From contig JAJTUQ010000002.1 in NCBI GenBank assembly GCA_021399445.1, positions 2,170,001 to 2,234,000 of the forward strand: 64,000 bases of DNA, in the 5' to 3' direction. The notes beneath the pieces are model-generated. The model was not told the origin of the DNA, made no database searches, and saw only the letters and a list, made by a program, of their open reading frames with translations. The first letter of the stretch is position 1. Each line of letters begins with the position of its first letter. Below, piece by piece: positions 1-11,002 of the stretch. The DNA comes from Xylogone sp. PMI_703 (lineage: Eukaryota > Ascomycota > Leotiomycetes). The translations under genes were made by a program, and so were the position numbers.

Positions 1-70
1 CTATCTGATATCTCTCTACTAGCTCCTTGTCTAATAAACGGAAAACGGAAAATGGAAAATACGGAGATCC

Positions 71-1678
71 TTATTGGCTTTTTGCTGTACCGACATCAAT
101 GAAGGCGAAAATAACCAGTGAGACTGCTGCACACGCAGTTCCAACCCAAAAGGCAACTTTATCATTGTACCCGTGGCCGCGCCTCTCCACCTCTGCAACG
201 GCCAGATCTGCGACGCCAAGGAAGAAACTGACTCCGAAAAAGAGTAAAGAATGTATGAGAGCACCAGTAACGCCTTGATGATGCCTGGGGACATTTGTCG
301 TGATGAAAACGTTAGACACATTGTAAGTAATGTCGATACCAATGGTGCAGCCAACCATGGCGGGAAATACAAAGGCCCAAAAATTCGCTCCATCCGGAAT
401 CAAAGCGAAGAGCAAGACGCTTGCCAGGCACCCTAAGCCGGAGATTATCAAGAGTAGCCGGCCTGGAAGAACGTGAAGAGTGAAACCGGCGATAACTGAG
501 ATGATGACTCCTCCTCCTGCCATAGGAATGAACCATACTGCGGTTAGAAGTGGTGACATTCCCATCACACTTTGTATACTACGTTAGAGTTAGCCATGAT
601 TCGCAGAGAAGCGAGGAGAGGAGCTAACAGACTGAGAACTTGCGTAAAACAAGTATATGCCAAATGTCCCGTACGCAAAGAACAGGGATATGACTAATAA
701 TCCTAGATACTTTGGGCGGAATAGGTCAAATGGGAGTAGAGGATAGGACGCAACCCAACCCTCGACATAAATAAATACAAGCAGAAGCAGAACACCAGGA
801 ATAAAGGTGCCGAGAATGTATGGGGTCTTCCATCCGTCGGGGGTACGTGATCCATCTGTGAGCGCGAAGACAATCAAAATTAAAGCTGGGACAACAGTTA
901 CTGTACCCCACCAGTCCATGCCCACGTCCTTGGGCCTTTCTTCGCGGAAGTCGCTTGGAATCGTAAGGAAGGAGGTCACACAGAGCAAGAACAGCAGGAT
1001 AGAACCGATCCAGAAATACCATCGCCAGCTAAGAAACTGACCCGTAAGCCCTCCAATCATGATACCACCGAAGAATCCCAGAGGTGCGAAGGCACCGTAG
1101 ATACCGAAAACGAGATTCTTCCGTGGACCAGGTCTGTATAGCTTGGCCATGATCATTAGACCAGCTGGGAGAAAGGCAGCAGGTCCAAGGCCGGCGAGCG
1201 CACGAGCTGCGATAAGCATCTGATAGCTCTGACTGAATCCTGCAATGAGAGACCAGACGAAGAACCATATGAGCCCAGATAAGAAAGGAACATAGCCTCC
1301 TACTATGTCACCTAGACGGCCTAGAGGGAGTAGAAAAGCTCCGGTCACCAGTGAAGAGACGCTGATGGGCCAGGTTTGAGAGACCTCCGGAATCTCAAGA
1401 GCCGCTGCCACCGTAGTCTGGACGAGATTAAATCCGCTAATAAAGAATTCCTGGAGAAGTAATTAGTCACAATACTTCAAACTATCCGGACGAAAACCTA
1501 CAGCCATAAGGATCGATCCAACCGCAGAGAACACAAACAGCCATTCTGACACCGGACCGGAGAAAGCATTCGGTCGCATTCTTGCCAATCGATCAATTTC
1601 AGCATCTGTGAGGAGCTCATCCGTTCCCGCCGAGCCCTCATGATCTTTGCTGTGGTCTACATTTACTATGGATCCCAT
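71..1678 (-). CDS. MFS transporter, DHA2-like, 3 exons, 500 aa
   Basis: Major facilitator superfamily permease of the plasma membrane, probably a proton-coupled drug or small-molecule exporter; the substrate is unknown. Exons on the minus strand are 1678-1502, 1450-633 and 578-71, and the sum is exactly 501 codons. The first intron (gtaggt...ccag) restores the conserved stretch GFNLVQTTVAAALEIPE of the first transmembrane helix. The loop GRLGDIVGG is the MFS motif A region, and many hydrophobic helices follow. The start is the second Met of the open frame (MGSIVNVDHS), chosen because the extra residues upstream look like leader. The donor of intron 2 (gtctgt) is weak but is the only choice that keeps the frame. 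The gene is divergent from a Zn2Cys6 regulator at 2379, so joint regulation is plausible but inferred. Confidence 0.85.
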
Positions 1679-2378
1679 TGGAATATTGTTCCTCCTCGAA
1701 TACACGTGGTTCGTATTGTAAGAATACTGTGGATAGATTCCATCACGGGAGGCGCCGAGTACTTGTAGATGTAGAAATGAGGTTGTTGGTGATCAGTGAG
1801 TTCTCACTGCTTATGTATCGTCATATGTCAAAACGGTAGGCTAGATGTTAGCTTCACGCATCTCATGTAGGCCGATTCCCTTTTTGGGGTAAGTATTTTG
1901 ATTGAAGTGGTAGGGTCCACCGGACCGGCCCTCCTAGTAAAGACTTTTATATCGGATATGGCACTTTGTTTCCAGAGTTAGGGTTAGTACATGTAATATT
2001 ACGACCATTCGCATCTTGTTTCGACTATACTGGACCACATTCCCGGCTTCCTGGGCATCGAGGACAGGCTCTGGCGGGCGGCGGGCGAGAAGCTCTCTGT
2101 GGTCGCCGACCCACCGAGCCCACCAATGAGGACACTAGTTATGATCCTATGCAGGAGTTGAGCCTTGGCTACCTATTTGGGAATAACCTCCATCAATCGA
2201 ATTGTGTAATGCGAATTATATCCTCAGAGCATTCGGTTACACAAAAAGCACGAATTACGATACCCTGAAGCAAAACCTGGACTTGATGAAAAGACTCTTG
2301 GCAACAAAGCTCAGAGAGCCTTACACGCATCGGAAATGACTTAAATGAGCCATCAACCTCACCGTATCCTCCTCTGCT
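1679..2378. promoter_or_regulatory. Divergent promoter between MFS and Zn2Cys6 gene
   Basis: About 700 bp between two divergent start codons, with no credible gene. It contains an inverted pair GGTCC-ACC-GGACC at 1914-1926 overlapping CGG-A-CCG at 1921-1927. Zinc-cluster proteins bind paired CGG triplets, so this is a candidate operator for the adjacent regulator; that is inference. The short open frame at 1966-2268 has no recognisable features. Confidence 0.45.
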
Positions 2379-3929
2379 ATGACGTTAAAACCTCCAACGA
2401 CAGCTTGCCATGCATGCCGACGGCGGCGTCTACGCTGTGACCGTTCTTTTCCAACCTGTCGAAAGTGCGAAAAGTCTGGAGAGGTGTGCCCTGGCTACGG
2501 AAAACTACTCCGTTGGACAACGACCTTGACATATCCAGGGAGCGAAAGCTACAATTCGACTTATAAGGATATCACAAAGCCAACTCACCAGGTTGCTATA
2601 AAACTACAGAGTCTATCAGATACAGCTAAGCATTCGGAGCCTCCATGCATCCGCTATGCGCTTGTTGACCCCCTGCTGCAGGACTTGAGTCTAAGCTCGC
2701 GGTTGTATGTCAACCACTGTATGTAAATCTATCCGGGCAAACACCACTTTTCTTGACATAGTTATTAACGGGCTCTAGTCAACACTATTGTGTGCAAAGA
2801 CTTAGTATCATTCGATCTAGATGACGGCAACCCCTTTCGCGCTTTGATACCTTTAATCGATGAGCATGGGTACTTGGGACAGATCGTCCTGGCTACCTCT
2901 GCGATCCATCTCGCGGTCCTTCGTCGGTCTCGGGCCTGCCTCGAAGGACACGAGGTTGTGGATGCGTTAGCAGCTAGACAGAGAGCAATCACACTTCTTC
3001 GAACTACCATGGCACGGCCTGATGGTTTAAATCACCCTCTTCTCCTGGCGGCTATTGTATTTTTTATTAACTTTGATCTCATTGATACGGGTAAGGGCGA
3101 ATGGAAGGTCCACATGAACGCCGCCGGGAGATTGATAAAATCCCTAGAGAAATCCGGAACCTTCTCTGATCCGACGTATGGTCTACTGTGTGATGCCATC
3201 GTCGCGGATTGTCTTTCGTATCATATTCTAGGTTCGGCAATTGGTGCTATGGATAGTACTACTGCAGCTCTCTACGATAGGATCAATGTCTCTTCTGTCC
3301 TTCAAAGAGCGGAGACATCCAGTTATCATTGTTGTCCCCCAAAACTTCTCGAAATCACACTATTAACAAGTCGGTTATTCAAGATAATCCAATCTACTGG
3401 ATTAAGCCAATCACATGTTGCAACTGCCGCATCGTTGATGGAACAGGCAGCGTCATTTGATATAAAAGATTGGGTACACGGTATCCGTAATCTCTCATCC
3501 CAAGATGACCTCAAAGCACGGGTGAGCATTGCATTAGCACATCAAGCAACGGTGTGTCTATATATCTTGCTTGCCGTACCAGAAGTCGCCTTGCTATGTG
3601 AACCTATCACTGCCGATGGTTTAGTTACAGAGATTCTGCTTAATCTTTCAGCCGTTCACATTGAACATATCCTCCTTAAAGGGACCGTATGGCCGACTTT
3701 TGTCGCAGGTGCGCAAACCGATGACCCGAATGCTAGAGCCTGGTGCGCGAGCAGACTTCAGTCAATTTCCCTCACTAATCCTTGGGTATGCCCCTGGGGT
3801 TATCTCTCCACAGCAAAGGAAATAATGGCCGGTATCTGGGAAGCGAGAGATCAGCAATTTGTCGAAGGGAAGCACTTGAACTGGATCCATATGCTCCAAA
3901 GTCGGCCTAACAATTACTTGATTGTGTGA
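2379..3929 (+). CDS. Zn2Cys6 fungal transcription factor, 2 exons, 496 aa
   Basis: Binuclear zinc-cluster transcription factor. Exons are 2379-2718 and 2779-3929; the 60-bp intron (gtatgt...ctctag) joins VNH to FNTIVCKDLV in frame, giving 497 codons with the stop. The zinc cluster lies at about residues 9-33 with spacing Cys-X2-Cys-X6-Cys-X6-Cys-X2-Cys-X6-Cys. The remainder (from about residue 115) resembles the fungal_trans_2 regulatory domain, including DGNPFRALIPL and LLAAIVFF segments. It should act in the nucleus. Its divergent position beside an MFS transporter suggests a local regulator and efflux pair, which is inferred from layout only. I see no other pathway genes that would identify the inducer. 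Confidence 0.9.
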
Positions 3930-4727
3930 GAGACATTGAGCCATGACGTATAGGGACACCCAAGATACTTTTGTTGATGCAAACTTACAGTGGATCATTG
4001 TATAAAATTGCTACTGGGCCAATAATTCAGCTTGTTCTGTTACAGCAATGTATATCTCAGGCCACATATACGGTTCTATAATACTAGGATTCGTTCATAT
4101 TCAGTTAAATTACAGATGAAGTGGGTATGCGAGTAGAAGGATATGTTAAACTTTTTTTATGTTTTGTTAGAATTGTATTAGCTATCATAATCATAATTCA
4201 AAGATAATCCTTGAGAGCTTTTAAGAGCAGTAGTAATAATGTTTAGTTGGCCTTTACGCTGATTAAACTTTGGACGATGAACCTGGTCAATCGCAGCTGA
4301 GATAAAGTATGATAATCAGATCTATTTCGAAGCAGATTTTCGTGCAGCCTATGGAAATTATAAAATTATGACTATTTCCCGTACCTATCGCTAAGAAAAG
4401 GTAGTTTTCTATTGTGCTTCCCAAAACAAAAAAGGGTAATAATTTGGTTGAGTCTGTGATAATGAATGTGATTTATAAACTTGCACCTATTTTATGGACT
4501 ACAAACAAAACTGATAACAAGAAGTGAAGAAGTGTAAAGTCTTCATAGCCGCAAGGTAGGCTATACAAACGATTTCCATCGCCTATCCAGTCTTGTGGTT
4601 CGAAGATACAGAGAACATCCAAGATTCAGAGCTTGGGGATTGGTTACGTTTTCAACACCTTTTGGTCTCTCCTTTTTTCATTATCTTCCAAAGTGGACCC
4701 GTGTTGAACACGCAATTGTGTCACGGC
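3930..4727. other. AT-rich intergenic stretch, no gene seen
   Basis: Roughly 800 bp between the 3' ends of two converging genes. It has T-tracts and low-complexity AT sequence and no coding signal I can support. Confidence 0.6.
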
Positions 4728-5586
4728 TTAGGAGCTGCAAGGGCAGTTGCCAAATACAGGGTCATAAGACGCTCCAATACGATAGGGCTTTACCCAAACT
4801 TTATTGACGTCACTCAGCATATAATCGCAAGCTATAACAATATGACAGCATTAGCAGAGTACTATATGTTAGATAAACCCAAAATATAGATGGAGAGGGA
4901 AACCGAATCAATATATACTTACTTGTAATATTGACACCCAAGTTATACAGGCCTGTTCCCTCCCGTGTTTGAAGAGTTACCTGCCCATCAAGCCAGTAGT
5001 ATGAGTTTCTCCAAGGATTTGCTCCGTCGGTAAACCATGTATAACCATAGGTACTACCACCGGTAGCATTGTAGCAAGACCCCGATGGATCGTTGCAGAA
5101 AGGTGCAGGATGGTCACCAAATTGCATGCCGCTTCCACCGGCAACTTGTTGGAATGTGCCAGTTTTAGTAATAGAGAAGTCGGTAGTTGGACCAGCTCGC
5201 CTGATCATAGTAAGTTACTTGTAAGGGATCATTGGAAACGGTACCATACTGCCAGTATTCTACCTCCCATCTGATTAACACATATCCTGTTCCCTTCAAT
5301 GTTACATAATCGGAATTATGGAACAGAAGATATGTTCCGCCTAGAAAGTCTATCAATCACCTACTCATATTGAAAATGATTTAGGTAGATTTTACTCACC
5401 AAGATAGCCTGGCTGAGGAGCAACCCACTGCCCACCAGTAGCAGATATTCCCTTTTCAGCTCGATGGGTAAGCTTCGTCGCTCTAGTTTGAAGGTTGATC
5501 TCGGGTATAGCACTGGCGTTGCTAAGCCCCAATGCTGGAAGCAGCAGTGCTACAGTTGAAAAATTGAAAAATTGAAGGAGCTTCAT
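4728..5586 (-). CDS. Small secreted protein of unknown family, 4 exons, 219 aa
   Basis: I do not recognise the family. Exons on the minus strand are 5586-5400, 5340-5250, 5200-4923 and 4831-4728, giving exactly 220 codons including the stop. All three introns have GT-AG ends; the middle one is only 49 bp and the last is 91 bp. The N-terminus is a signal peptide (MKLLQFFNFSTVALLLPALG, cleavage near NASA), followed by a short Arg/Lys-containing segment that may be a propeptide. The mature part is rich in Tyr, Trp, Gly and Asn, with segments such as GTYLLFHNSDYVTLKG and YGYTWFTDGANPWRN. Its Cys residues (two in CNDPSGSC, one after NIT, two in NCPC) could form disulfides. Size, secretion and AT-rich surroundings are effector-like, but a function is not claimed. 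Confidence 0.75.
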
Positions 5587-7435
5587 GGCTATTGAGTAAA
5601 TTTTCTAGTTGAATTTCTGCTAATTCCTTTATTTACAAGAATCTAATTGAAGACTTTGTGCTGAGAAAAGAGAAATGCTAATTCATATATATAGTCCCAT
5701 TGATTCTCATTTGATATAACCTCATATTATACCTACTGAACAGAAGATCATCGTTCTATCTCAAAATCGGAGAAAATAACGAATGTGTCCCGAATGAAGG
5801 ACTATGGATTGATCGATATAGAAGCTCTAGGTAAAGTTTCATAAATACTATGTGCCCTTGCTTGATAGTGATGATCACCTATGAATATAGATTAAAAGTG
5901 AGGGGAACGACACTTTCAGTGGTGCGCATGAAGAAGCTTCTTTATTTCAGCTCTAGTTCGTTCACACTCGAAAAAGTAGTCCATTGCGGAAACTTTTCCA
6001 GGGTAGGGAACTCTAAATATTATAGGAGCGGAAGGAAGAGGCCATCCTTGTTTAAATAATGGAGACACGGGCTATACAGGAACTATTATACCATGCGGGG
6101 TTCCAGATTTACGATTGAATGATGCAAATTTCATGCACTGGGCCTCTCAGTGGAGCGGCGGATTGTCCGGGCCTTCCCCGTCCGGGGGCGTTAACTGAAC
6201 ACTGGGGCTTTGACACTCCGGACAATCACAATTGATATTGGCTTCCAAACATGCCCCAAGCTTATAATATATTCCATATTAGAAGAGAAAGAGCATAGGC
6301 TTCGAGAAACGCAAAGTTTCACGACTTTAGCTAGTATTGAATAAGTTGCCAGTGCAATTGTCAGCAGTCCGAGAAGCTTATCCCTACGCAGCGCGTACGT
6401 CCATAATGGCTTCTAATCAACATCCCTATCCTATTAGCCGAATGTCTACTTATATAATATTCTGGCAAGCAGATATACATCTATCAATGTATATGGATCC
6501 TTATGCGAGGAGATTGTGAAACTATTTCATCTCCTCGCTGAACATAGATCACATTGTAGAATCGCATTATTCCTGGGGAGTGAAGATGACATCAATTTGA
6601 GATTAATGTTTGATTCCTATACCTGGAACTTGAAGCTGACAGGCTCGTAGTGGACAAAGCAGTTGGCATCGTGATACATAAGTAGATATCAAAATTTAGC
6701 GAAGTATACTGTGTCAACTATTCCGGGCAACTAAACATGACAACCAGTCTACACGTTAGTGACACCTTTACTAATCAATGCGCCTGCAAGCTATGACTTT
6801 AGAAGTACTGAGCCTCCTTTCTGCTCGAGTCAAACTTACAGCATTTTGCGACAGGGTTTTGCCAGGATAGCAATGGGGCGGTCGACGGAAGATGTAGCAT
6901 CTAATAACTGTCAACATACTATGCCCAACCACCTCTTTTGCCGTTGAGATGTGACTAAATTTCATACCAAGACATGTACGTTATGGGTTTATCACTTTCG
7001 AATACAGTTATATGATCCTTATAGCTGGTTATAAACGAATTAGAACAATAACTCCATCCATTTCATCCAAGTCTAAGGCCACCTACACCGCACTCAATCA
7101 GTGCCCGGACAATACTCCGGCCCTACTCAAAACGGTAACCCTTTACCCCAGAAAATCCCCTGCGGGGAATCTCCTCGTTTCTTATACCGAAACTCCGGAT
7201 GCTGTGGGGATTGGGGTAAAATCAGGCACAGATGTAGGGCGTTGTATTAATTTCGGTAGATCATAGTCGTCCTATTGGAAGTTCGTTCGCCGAATTCATG
7301 ATTTCTACAAGATCTTAAACATCGGGCCAATGTACGGGCCTCTTCCGGAGGTCGAACCATGAATATTCCTTACAAATTATAGCGAAGCCCCCATATGCCT
7401 GTCCTTTCCAGCGCATCGCTGCTTCACACGACAAG
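5587..7435. other. 1.85-kb intergenic region with repeated CCGGACAAT element
   Basis: There is no supportable gene here. It is the upstream region of the glycosidase at 7436 and of the secreted protein at 5586. The 9-mer CCGGACAAT or its complement occurs at 6161-6169 (complement), 6218-6226 and 7105-7113. The first two form an inverted pair with 10-bp arms (6161-6170 and 6218-6227), and the third sits in CCGGA-N6-TCCGG (7105-7120). A further CTCCGG lies near 7195. These look like binding sites, possibly for a zinc-cluster regulator (inference). Confidence 0.5.
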
Positions 7436-8965
7436 ATGGTGTCCAAATTAATTACCGCCGCCGTCCTGGCAGTTGCATCCCTGTCCAGCAATGTTGCTGC
7501 ATTCCCCAGCCCAGCAAAACTATTCGCTCCGCGGGCCTCCGACAGCAACTTGCGATGTCCTGGAAAGGAGCTCGAGACATATCCAATACCTGTAGGAATG
7601 AAGAACATGACAACATTTTCAATTGCGGTACAACCTACCCACGGAAGACCAGAACCAGTCCACAGCTACCTCGCAACGCTAAATGAGGTCAACACCACAA
7701 CAGGCTCCGGCATAACCCATGATACTTCTGTAGCCTATTTTGACTTCTGCGGTAGTGTCAAGGTTTCAGTGACATACACCAAAGGTCGTATCCATACTGC
7801 TTCCATAAGACCTTATTCTTACAACATCGTCCCCAATGTTAAGGGTAGCACCTTAACATTTACTCTCAATCAGCCACGCAATCTAATGATCCAAGTGAAC
7901 GACGATATATTCGATGCTCTACACCTCCTTACAAATCCTATCGAGACGAATGTACCTAATCCTCAGGATCCAAACGTGTGGTACTTCGGGCCTGGTATTA
8001 ATAACGGAACCGCGTACAGCAACGTTGTCAACAATGTCTTGTCAGTACCTGATGGCAAGACTGTGTACGTAGCTGGAGGCGGTGTCCTTACGGCTCAAGT
8101 TCGCTTTGCAAATATGACCAATGGAGCCATACGAGGGCGTGGAGTGCTGTATAACAATCCTGGGGGAGCAATTCTCGTCGAGAGCGCCACCAACGTTTTG
8201 GTCAAAGATATCATTGTCCTCGATCCCAACGGATATGCAGTAACAGCTGGTGAAGCTAAAGGTCTGACAATCCAAGGAATGCGAGGATTCTCTTCTAAAG
8301 GCAATGGTGATGGAATTGATTTCTTTTGTAGCCAGGATATCTTGGTTGATGGTGTCTTTATGCGGAATTCAGATGATACAATTGCTATCTATCAACATCG
8401 CAATGCTTATTACGGTGACTCCCGAAATATCACTATCCAGAACAGCGCTCTGTGGGCTGATGTGGCTCACCCTATCAATATCGGTACTCATGGAAATACC
8501 GACAACCCTGAGACTATGGACGGAGTAGTCATCAAGAATATCGACATCATGGATCATAGAGAACCACAAATGTGGTATCAAGGCTGCATTGCAATCAACG
8601 CTGGCGACAGCAACCTGATTCAGAACGTCTATATTGAAGATGTGAGAGTCGAGAACTTCCGACTTGGCCAACTTGTGAATTTCCGCATCATGTACAATAC
8701 CAAGTACAACACTTCTCCGGGTCGTGGCATTCGTAACGTGTATATCAAAGATCTGACTTATAGCGGAACAAATGCCAACCCATCTCTTCTATTAGGATAC
8801 GACGCAGACCATACAATCAGCAATGTCACTTTTGAGAATTTGAGTATAAATGGCCAATTCATCTATGATACCATGCGGAAACCGACCTGGTACTATACAG
8901 CTGATTTTGTGCCGATGTTTGCGAATGAGCATGTGTTGAATCTCACATTTACCATATCCCCATAG
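7436..8965 (+). CDS. Secreted pectin-lyase-fold glycoside hydrolase (GH49/GH28-like), 509 aa
   Basis: Intronless gene for a secreted right-handed beta-helix glycosidase. Residues 1 to about 22 are a signal peptide. Residues about 45-165 form a beta-sandwich like the N-terminal domain of GH49 enzymes (VSVTYTKGRIHTASIRPYSY, then TLTFTLNQPRNLMIQVN). The beta-helix follows, with motifs resembling GH28 catalytic positions: NGDGIDFF near residue 290, NSDDTIAIY near residue 313 and ADVAHPINIGTHG near residue 342. The acidic residues in the first two are the probable catalytic Asp set. GH28 acts on pectin and GH49 on dextran or pullulan, so the substrate is uncertain. Many N-glycosylation sequons are present. 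The likely role is extracellular polysaccharide breakdown. Confidence 0.8.
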   Translation: MVSKLITAAVLAVASLSSNVAAFPSPAKLFAPRASDSNLRCPGKELETYPIPVGMKNMTTFSIAVQPTHGRPEPVHSYLATLNEVNTTTGSGITHDTSVAYFDFCGSVKVSVTYTKGRIHTASIRPYSYNIVPNVKGSTLTFTLNQPRNLMIQVNDDIFDALHLLTNPIETNVPNPQDPNVWYFGPGINNGTAYSNVVNNVLSVPDGKTVYVAGGGVLTAQVRFANMTNGAIRGRGVLYNNPGGAILVESATNVLVKDIIVLDPNGYAVTAGEAKGLTIQGMRGFSSKGNGDGIDFFCSQDILVDGVFMRNSDDTIAIYQHRNAYYGDSRNITIQNSALWADVAHPINIGTHGNTDNPETMDGVVIKNIDIMDHREPQMWYQGCIAINAGDSNLIQNVYIEDVRVENFRLGQLVNFRIMYNTKYNTSPGRGIRNVYIKDLTYSGTNANPSLLLGYDADHTISNVTFENLSINGQFIYDTMRKPTWYYTADFVPMFANEHVLNLTFTISP

Positions 8966-9256
8966 CCTTGGAAGACTTGAGGCTATTCACGATGTAGATA
9001 GAGAACGAGATAAGTAAGATGTAGCGGTGTTAATATAGAATATCACGGACTTTAAATATTTATAGGTCTGTGTCTGAGACTTTGTTTCTCTAATGACCAT
9101 CTCACAAACTTTGGAAGCCTCCTAAACTCATCCAACTCCGAATCAAATATCACTTGCTCCGTATATGGAAACCCATCCAATATAAAACTCAGTGACTCTC
9201 TCGTATGTCAAGCATTTTGCAAGTGTGGATTAGTGCTTTCTCAGTGTTATTACTCA

Positions 9257-10054
9257 TCATCTCCTCCGGCCCCTCCGGCCCTTCTTGCCCCTCCTAAAAT
9301 AATTACAGTCATCAGTAAAACCGAAAGGATTCCAATGTCTTTTATAGATGCTGATATCAAAAAGCCAGTCGTTGAAGGGACTGAAAGAATCTGGTGAGTT
9401 CATGTCCCGCATGCCAGCATGAACTGTTTCTGCAATTTTTCTATCGACACTATCAGCCATGCTACTGAATGCCCCTCCTGCGTCATTAACTGGAGCCTCG
9501 AGTGACTGAATAGAAGATTCTCCATCGCGGGTAGTGTCAGTAGGGACGTCGACATGACTCGCAGGAGATGGACTCTCGACTTCCCTCACATCAGATACCG
9601 GCGGAAGTGACTGATAGGCCGCCTTGTAGTTTCGTAGCAAATCAGGAAGAGAAGAAAATAGCGGATGGCTTTGAGGAAGGCTTGTATGAGCAGTTAGCTC
9701 CCCGCAAAAGACGAAGTGCTGCCACCACGTATACTCATCAGATGTAAGGATTTCATGGAGCCTGTGTGAAGAAACAGGATGGTCTATTGTATCTCCACAT
9801 AAGGTGACTTTTTGGTTATGTGCTTTCACGCCGTTACTCTTTCGTCGAGGAACTTTCAAGACATTTTCATCTGGACTGAGAAATGGATATCCTCGAGGGA
9901 CTCTATTGTACAGAACCGCGCCATCCTTTGTAAAATCGTGATGCCAAAACTTGCCGAGCTGTGTGAATGTTACCTCGGTAGGACTTATGCTGAGAAGTAT
10001 TCCTACGCAGTAATCTGAGAGCTTCATATTATGTAAAGCTTTGTCAAGAAGCAT
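9257..10054 (-). CDS. Hypothetical protein with basic RG/K-rich C-terminus, 265 aa
   Basis: Single open frame, not recognised. The N-terminal half is mixed hydrophobic and charged (FWHHDFTKDGAVLYNRVPRG). The middle (about residues 145-205) is a Ser/Pro/Asp-rich, probably disordered linker. The C-terminus ends in the very basic tail RRGKKGRRGRRR directly after an aromatic segment (DWLFDISIYKRHWNPFGF). The basic tail could be a nuclear or nucleic-acid-binding signal; that is inference. The start could be the internal Met at residue 10, or the gene could have a further 5' exon that I cannot place. Codon usage looks ordinary for the window. Confidence 0.5.
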   Translation of the reverse strand: MLLDKALHNMKLSDYCVGILLSISPTEVTFTQLGKFWHHDFTKDGAVLYNRVPRGYPFLSPDENVLKVPRRKSNGVKAHNQKVTLCGDTIDHPVSSHRLHEILTSDEYTWWQHFVFCGELTAHTSLPQSHPLFSSLPDLLRNYKAAYQSLPPVSDVREVESPSPASHVDVPTDTTRDGESSIQSLEAPVNDAGGAFSSMADSVDRKIAETVHAGMRDMNSPDSFSPFNDWLFDISIYKRHWNPFGFTDDCNYFRRGKKGRRGRRR

Positions 10055-11002
10055 GGAGTTAAGGGATCCTGAGCCTGGAAAAGGATTATACAGCTACGCT
10101 GCAGGTCTTGAAGAGGATACGTGAGCCGCCATTAGAGTATCCGGAGGCTATTTGTTCGTGGCAATCCGCTTAGTGGTTGTCGAGGTAAGGGTAGCTGCAC
10201 TTCTGGGACATAAAGCAAAGACAGGAGATAACGAATGGAACTAGGTGAATATTAACTATGAGGAGGCGATCAGCCCCTTGAAAATTATTGTTGCAGGAGG
10301 AAGCAAGATATGGCCATATTGATGGATTGCAGAGATAACTGAGGCTAAAGAAAGAGCCATATACAACAAAGGGATTGGCTAGAGCCTAAGGTTACATGAC
10401 CCAACAACAAGCATTTGACTTAGACAAAGAAAATCTGAAAAGAGATTACAGGGCCACAACAGGTCGATAAACTATCTGTTTGTTTGCGGTTACATACATT
10501 TCAGCTTCGGCATCAGGGTTACCACTACAGCCTTTTCCTGTACTTCATAATTCTAATCCGGATCATTTTCTGTAGTTCAATACAAACAGATGGAATTAGC
10601 CAAACCTGCTACATGTGATATCTCCATTTTGGGATGTTCGTTTATTCAATAATCCAAGCTTCTCGGAAACTGACATAGGGGGTTCAAATATTGTACTAGA
10701 AATGACATAGCAACAGGTACGCCTAGCAGCCAGCCACAAATATGGCAGGGACAGCCAGATCTCAGTGAACCCCATACAGATTCTATGCCGGTTCTGCAGC
10801 GGTCCAGTCCCACGCCCTTGCACTTACATCTCGCGAGTAAAAAAATTGTTATCGGGGTCGGTCCGCCCCACACTTCCCCCCTTATCGATAGTCCCCCTCC
10901 CCACTATCAATCGCCACACTCTGAGTTATAATTTCGGAGCAACTCACTAGTCAAGATTCCATCTAGATTCTTGGGACTTTCGCCAGGATCGCATTCTTCA
11001 CA
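10055..11002. other. Intergenic region upstream of amidohydrolase
   Basis: About 950 bp between divergent genes at 10054 (-) and 11003 (+). The C-rich run near 10870-10910 is promoter-like. I found no gene with support. Confidence 0.5.
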
